A stretch of DNA of 11,020 nucleotides from Candidatus Saccharicenans sp. (GTDB lineage: Bacteria; Acidobacteriota; Aminicenantia; Aminicenantales; Saccharicenantaceae), in NCBI GenBank assembly GCA_024653405.1, contig JANLGB010000068.1:1-11020 (forward strand), given 5' to 3'. Under the pieces are notes generated by a model. The model saw only the letters and a program-made list of their open reading frames with translations, was not told where the DNA came from and made no database searches. The translations under genes and the position numbers were made by a program. Below, piece by piece: positions 8,109 through 11,020 of this stretch (its first letter is position 1; each line of letters starts with the position of its first letter).

Positions 8109-8198
8109 GGAGGGATGGCCGAGTGGTTGAAGGCGGCGGTCTTGAAAACCGCTTTCCGGTATCCCGGAACGGGGGTTCGAATCCCTCTCCCTCCGCCA
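8109..8198 (+). tRNA. tRNA-Ser, anticodon TGA (reads UCA and related serine codons)
   Basis: A 90-nt class II tRNA. The acceptor stem GGAGGGA pairs with TCCCTCC, followed by discriminator G and an encoded CCA (8196-8198). The anticodon stem GCGGT/ACCGC encloses the loop CTTGAAA with anticodon TGA. The long variable arm TTCCGG-TATC-CCGGAA is typical of serine tRNAs, and the T arm contains GGTTCGAATCC. The TGA anticodon excludes selenocysteine tRNA, which has TCA. Confidence 0.97.
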
Positions 8199-8229
8199 AT
8201 AATTTCCCCTGATTTTTCCCCGCGAACTT

Positions 8230-8266
8230 CAGCCAACCCTGTTTTTTATTTTCCTGGCTGTTTTTT
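8230..8266 (+). terminator. possible intrinsic terminator after tRNA-Ser(TGA)
   Basis: CAGCCA (8230-8235) and TGGCTG (8255-8260) are inverted repeats followed directly by six T residues (8261-8266), 31 bases after the tRNA. The 19-base loop is long and the stem short, so this is only moderately supported. Confidence 0.45.
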
Positions 8267-8498
8267 AAGACCAAAAAACTTCTTCTGCAGAGGGCCATAA
8301 AAACCCGTCCTCAGGGTTCGGGGTCGGTTCCGGCCAGCAGCCGGAGGTGATTCCAGCAAGAAATCTAATTGTCTGAACTCAAATCAGTTCGATTCTTTAA
8401 TCGGTAGCGTCTGACTGGCTAAGAGTCCGGCCGCAACTTTTCACCGCCAATAAAATTCATGTTCAGAGGCGAGGCGGCGGACAGCTCTCTTGGCCGGT

Positions 8499-8528
8499 TT
8501 GACTTTGAACAGAATTAAAAATTAAAAT
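8499..8528 (+). promoter_or_regulatory. probable promoter of the exported aminotransferase gene
   Basis: TTGACT (8499-8504) and TAAAAT (8523-8528) are separated by 18 bases. The gene's ATG lies about 50 bases further on, leaving a short leader that carries AAGGAGG at 8571-8577. The -10 has the same TTAAAATA context seen before both tRNA genes. Confidence 0.5.
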
Positions 8529-8581
8529 AGCGGCGGATTAAATATCTTGTTTCAATTGAATTAAACCGATAAGGAGGTCGC

Positions 8582-9955
8582 ATGAAATCCCCCAATCTCA
8601 GCCGCCGGGAATTTTTACGGACAGCTGGAGCTGCTGGAGCCATGGCCTTCAGCTGGAACCTGGCCAACCTGGAAAGGGTGGAAGCCGCCACCCAGGCCGT
8701 GGCCGGAAAATCCCCCGAAGAAGTGGCCAGGGATGAATTTTACTGGCGCGAAGTCCAGCTTGGCTTTAAGCTCGACCGCTCGCTCATCAACCTCAACAAC
8801 GGCTTTACCTGTCCCTGCCCCCGGGTGGTACTGGAATCGGCTTTTCGCTACACCGAAATGATAAACATGCTGCCGGTCCATTATCAGGCGATGGTGGCTG
8901 GCAATATCGAAACCATCCGCCGCCGCATGGCCAAGGAATTCGGCTGCGACCCGGAAGAGCTGGCCCTAACCCGTGGAGCCAGCGAAGCCCTGCAGATTGT
9001 CCAGAACGGCATCGACCTCCAGCCGGGCGATGAAGTCCTGACCACTGAGCAGGATTACCCGCGGATGCTGACCACCTGGGACCAGAGGATGCGCCGCCAG
9101 GGAATTAAGGTGACCAGGCTGCAGTTCCCGGTGCCGGCCACTCAGGATTACCTTTACCAAATGTTCGAGAAGGCCATCACTCCCAAAACCAAGGTCATCC
9201 ATTTCTGCCATATCACCAACCTCACCGGGCAGCTTTTCCCGGTGCAGAGAATCTGCCGGATGGCCCGCTCCAGGGGCATCGTCACCATTGTCGATGGAGC
9301 CCATGCCCTCGGCCATTTTCCCTTCAAGCTGCGCGACCTCGAATGCGACGCCTACGGGGTTAGCCTGCACAAGTGGTTGCTGGCCCCCATCGGTAACGGC
9401 TGCCTCTATGTCCGCCGGGAGATGATCCCGAAATTCTGGCCGCTCCAGGCCGCTCCCGAGCAGCAGGATAACGACATCCGCAAGTTTGAAGCCATCGGCA
9501 CCCATCCCTGGGGAATCCGGGCCGCCTTGGGCGAAGCCCTGGCCTACCATCAAGCCATCGGAGCCGAACGCAAAGCCGCCCGCATGCGCTACCTGACCCT
9601 GCGCTATGTCAACGCCCTCAAGAAATACCCGCGTTTCAAGATGCTGACCGATATGTCGGAACCGGCCCAGGCCTGGGGTGTGGCTGCCTGCTACATCGAA
9701 GGAATCGACGTCAGAGCTCTGGCCAATTTCCTGAGACGCAAATACCGGATTATCACCGTGCCGCTGGTCGGCGGCGCCCCGCCCAACCAGGTCTTCGATT
9801 ACCAGGCTCTGCGGATTTCGCCCAATATCTACACTACCCTCGAGGAAATCGATACCTTTATCGAGGCCATGGAAGACGCCATCAAGAACGGAGTGGAAGA
9901 AGATGTCTTTCTGCCGGTGGCCAGCGGGGCAGCGGCCGGGGAAGTCCTGGTTTGA
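8582..9955 (+). CDS. Tat-exported PLP-dependent class V aminotransferase-like enzyme (isopenicillin N epimerase-like)
   Basis: A 457-residue fold-type I PLP enzyme with a twin-arginine leader. The N-terminus SRREFLRTAGAAGAMAF (7-23) matches the Tat motif S-R-R-x-F-L and is followed by a hydrophobic stretch, with a likely cleavage after VEA (33-35). The body has TRGASEALQIV (130-140, cofactor phosphate loop), EQDYPRM (156-162), HITNLTG (210-216), VDGAHALGHF (237-246, D238 contacting the PLP ring nitrogen) and SLHKWLLAP (261-269, K264 forming the PLP aldimine). NLNNGF near residue 70 and HKWLLAPIGNG fit the isopenicillin N epimerase / EgtE-like part of class V, not a classic cysteine desulfurase. 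The substrate is unknown. Tat export implies folding with PLP inside the cell before transport to the periplasm or envelope. AAGGAGG four bases before the ATG fixes the start. The next gene begins 59 bases later and is likely co-transcribed. Confidence 0.92.
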   Translation: MKSPNLSRREFLRTAGAAGAMAFSWNLANLERVEAATQAVAGKSPEEVARDEFYWREVQLGFKLDRSLINLNNGFTCPCPRVVLESAFRYTEMINMLPVHYQAMVAGNIETIRRRMAKEFGCDPEELALTRGASEALQIVQNGIDLQPGDEVLTTEQDYPRMLTTWDQRMRRQGIKVTRLQFPVPATQDYLYQMFEKAITPKTKVIHFCHITNLTGQLFPVQRICRMARSRGIVTIVDGAHALGHFPFKLRDLECDAYGVSLHKWLLAPIGNGCLYVRREMIPKFWPLQAAPEQQDNDIRKFEAIGTHPWGIRAALGEALAYHQAIGAERKAARMRYLTLRYVNALKKYPRFKMLTDMSEPAQAWGVAACYIEGIDVRALANFLRRKYRIITVPLVGGAPPNQVFDYQALRISPNIYTTLEEIDTFIEAMEDAIKNGVEEDVFLPVASGAAAGEVLV

Positions 9956-10014
9956 TATGGTTCGGGCTGAGAAAAAATAGATAAGCATAAAAGCTAATAA
10001 AGGAGGCAATGAGC

Positions 10015-10476
10015 ATGAAGAAAGCTATCCGGACCACTCCTTTGTTGATAATAATGGTCTGCCTGATGGCCTGGCCTCTGCTGGCTCGGGCGGCTGACAC
10101 TCACTCCGGGCAGACCTCCGGTCCCGGAGCGGCTGTGTTCAAAATACCCTTTGAATTCAAAGCGGCTGGCAAAAAGATTCCGGCCGGCGAATACTGGTTC
10201 GGGTTCAACCAGGCCGGAAAGCTCATCCTGCGGCAGACGGCCAGCGGCAAAGAGCTCGAGCTCCAGGTTCTGGAAAAGCTCAGCCCGCCGGAGCAGCCGC
10301 CAGCTGAACCGCGACTGGTTTTTGATGAAGTCGGAGATTTTGCTCCCTCCTACACCGAATATTTTACCGTTTACGTTTTATCGGAAATCTGGCTGTCCGG
10401 GCAGGACGGCTTCCTCGTCCATATCACCAAGAGCCAGCATAAGGAGAAGACAGTTACCGGGACGGCTGTTAAATAA
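10015..10476 (+). CDS. small Sec-exported protein of unknown function
   Basis: A 153-residue precursor with a clear signal peptide: MKKAIR, a hydrophobic core LLIIMVCLMAWPLL, and cleavage after ARA (24-26). The mature part is about 125 residues of mostly beta-type sequence with a compact core, FKIPFEFKAAGKKIPAGEYWF, broken here as FKIPFEF + KAAGKKIPAGEYWF. This pattern of 'IP F.F ... G K .. PAG Y' is one I associate with small uncharacterised exported proteins of Acidobacteriota and relatives. There is no cysteine for lipidation at the cleavage site and no catalytic motif. I chose the ATG at 10015 over the one at 10009 because AAAGGAGG ends only two bases before 10009 but eight before 10015. 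It follows the Tat-exported aminotransferase by 59 bases, so the two may act in the same compartment. Confidence 0.85.
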   Translation: MKKAIRTTPLLIIMVCLMAWPLLARAADTHSGQTSGPGAAVFKIPFEFKAAGKKIPAGEYWFGFNQAGKLILRQTASGKELELQVLEKLSPPEQPPAEPRLVFDEVGDFAPSYTEYFTVYVLSEIWLSGQDGFLVHITKSQHKEKTVTGTAVK

Positions 10477-10863
10477 TCAGGATTTGTCCCAAGAGACCAA
10501 TATGGTGAAAAAAGGTCCCTGAGACAGGAGCCAAAGCTGGCCAGGATTAGCCTTCAGGTTTCTGGCCCATTCCTTAAGGAGCAGCTCTCGAATTATTAAC
10601 TACATATTTCCAATTGACTGCCAATCTTAAGCTTATCCTCCTCTCGCAGGCGACTTCTCTCCCTGTTACGTTACTTGGTGGAATATGAAAGATTAGCCGC
10701 AGCTTTATAATCCAAAATTGGTTTCGGCAGGGCAGGCTGGTCTGATAGAAAATCTGCTGTCTTCACCGAATACCTCAGGCCGGAGACCGGAATAGGTTCG
10801 GGTTGTCCAGCAGGGGTTTTTTTCGGGGTTAAAACGTGTTAAAATAACGCTGCTTTCAGGCGC
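10477..10863. other. gene-free stretch between the exported protein and tRNA-Ser(GGA)
   Basis: I see no supported gene. A weak inverted pair GGCCAG/CTGGCC (about 10529-10555, ~17-base loop) lacks a T-run. The right end holds a -10-like TAAAAT (10840-10845) before the tRNA. The minus-strand ORF that overlaps the tRNA here has no recognisable features. Confidence 0.5.
10839..10845 (+). promoter_or_regulatory. possible -10 box of tRNA-Ser(GGA)
   Basis: TTAAAAT (10839-10845) sits about 18 bases before the mature tRNA 5' end and has the same GTTAAAATA context as the stronger promoter of the other tRNA-Ser gene. No good -35 is visible; only a run of T residues lies at the right distance. Confidence 0.3.
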
Positions 10864-10953
<90 letters not shown>

Positions 10954-11020
10954 CGATCATTCTCAATTTCTAATTTTGGCTTTATTCGCCCAGATTTTTT
11001 GATTCCTCAGTAAGCAATTC

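Larger units (their letters stand above)
8199..8581. other. gene-free stretch between tRNA-Ser and the aminotransferase gene
   Basis: Near the tRNA is a possible terminator (8230-8266). Further on are two small hairpins in a row: AACCC/GGGTT (8302-8318) and TCCGGC/GCCGGA with a five-base loop (8329-8345). Neither has a T-run. The promoter and Shine-Dalgarno of the next gene fill the right end. I recognise no riboswitch and no small gene. Confidence 0.5.

Noticed and set aside
8109..8198. Possible selenocysteine tRNA
   Set aside because: The anticodon is TGA, not TCA, and the acceptor and arm lengths fit ordinary tRNA-Ser.
8041..8298. Minus-strand 85-aa ORF (and a plus-strand ORF from 8115) across the tRNA
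   Set aside because: They are translations of the tRNA-Ser gene itself; GFEPPFRD-type peptides are a familiar artefact of serine tRNA antisense.
8966..10009. Long minus-strand ORF (347 aa) opposite the aminotransferase
   Set aside because: It is rich in G, H, D and Q with no motifs, exactly antisense to a gene with clear PLP motifs and a Shine-Dalgarno. It is a codon-usage shadow.

Overview
This window looks like chromosomal DNA from a Gram-negative-type bacterium of roughly 50% G+C. The style of the exported proteins (a Tat-exported class V aminotransferase, and a small Sec-exported protein with an 'IPFEF..GKKIPAGEY' core) reminds me of Acidobacteriota / Candidatus Aminicenantes. That placement is inference only, because no rRNA or other strong taxonomic marker is present. 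Most of the content is housekeeping. I see no complete transposase, phage, CRISPR array, toxin-antitoxin or defence operon.

Left part (1-3600): the 3' two thirds of a DnaE-family DNA polymerase III alpha subunit, with several features of the DnaE2/ImuC branch, enters from the left edge. It converges on a six-helix membrane protein of unknown function on the minus strand. That membrane gene sits between two diverged, directly oriented copies of a ~250-267 bp AT-rich element. The left copy ends in perfect 15-bp terminal inverted repeats (TGGGGTCGGACCACG) and continues into an array of 15-bp units built on the same GACCCCAATTAA end sequence. This MITE-like pair is the least explained structure in the window.

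Middle (3600-6120, minus strand): a DUF72 (YecE-like) protein, a possible 34-residue basic ORF, and a diaminopimelate decarboxylase (lysA, last step of lysine synthesis) run in the same direction. The DUF72 protein has a C-terminal QIDLF sequence, the form of a sliding-clamp-binding motif, in a charged tail.

Right part (6450-11020, plus strand): serS begins at an ATG just downstream of an extended -10 promoter with no Shine-Dalgarno, so it is probably a leaderless message. As given, the sequence has a one-base deletion at codon ~20, inside a perfect 7-bp hairpin. Restoring one base gives a full-length 427-residue seryl-tRNA synthetase. Two tRNA-Ser genes follow, with anticodons TGA and GGA, so the enzyme and two of its substrates lie within 4.5 kb. 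Between the tRNAs is a strongly Shine-Dalgarno-led pair of exported proteins: a Tat-exported isopenicillin-N-epimerase-like PLP enzyme and a small Sec-exported protein of unknown function.
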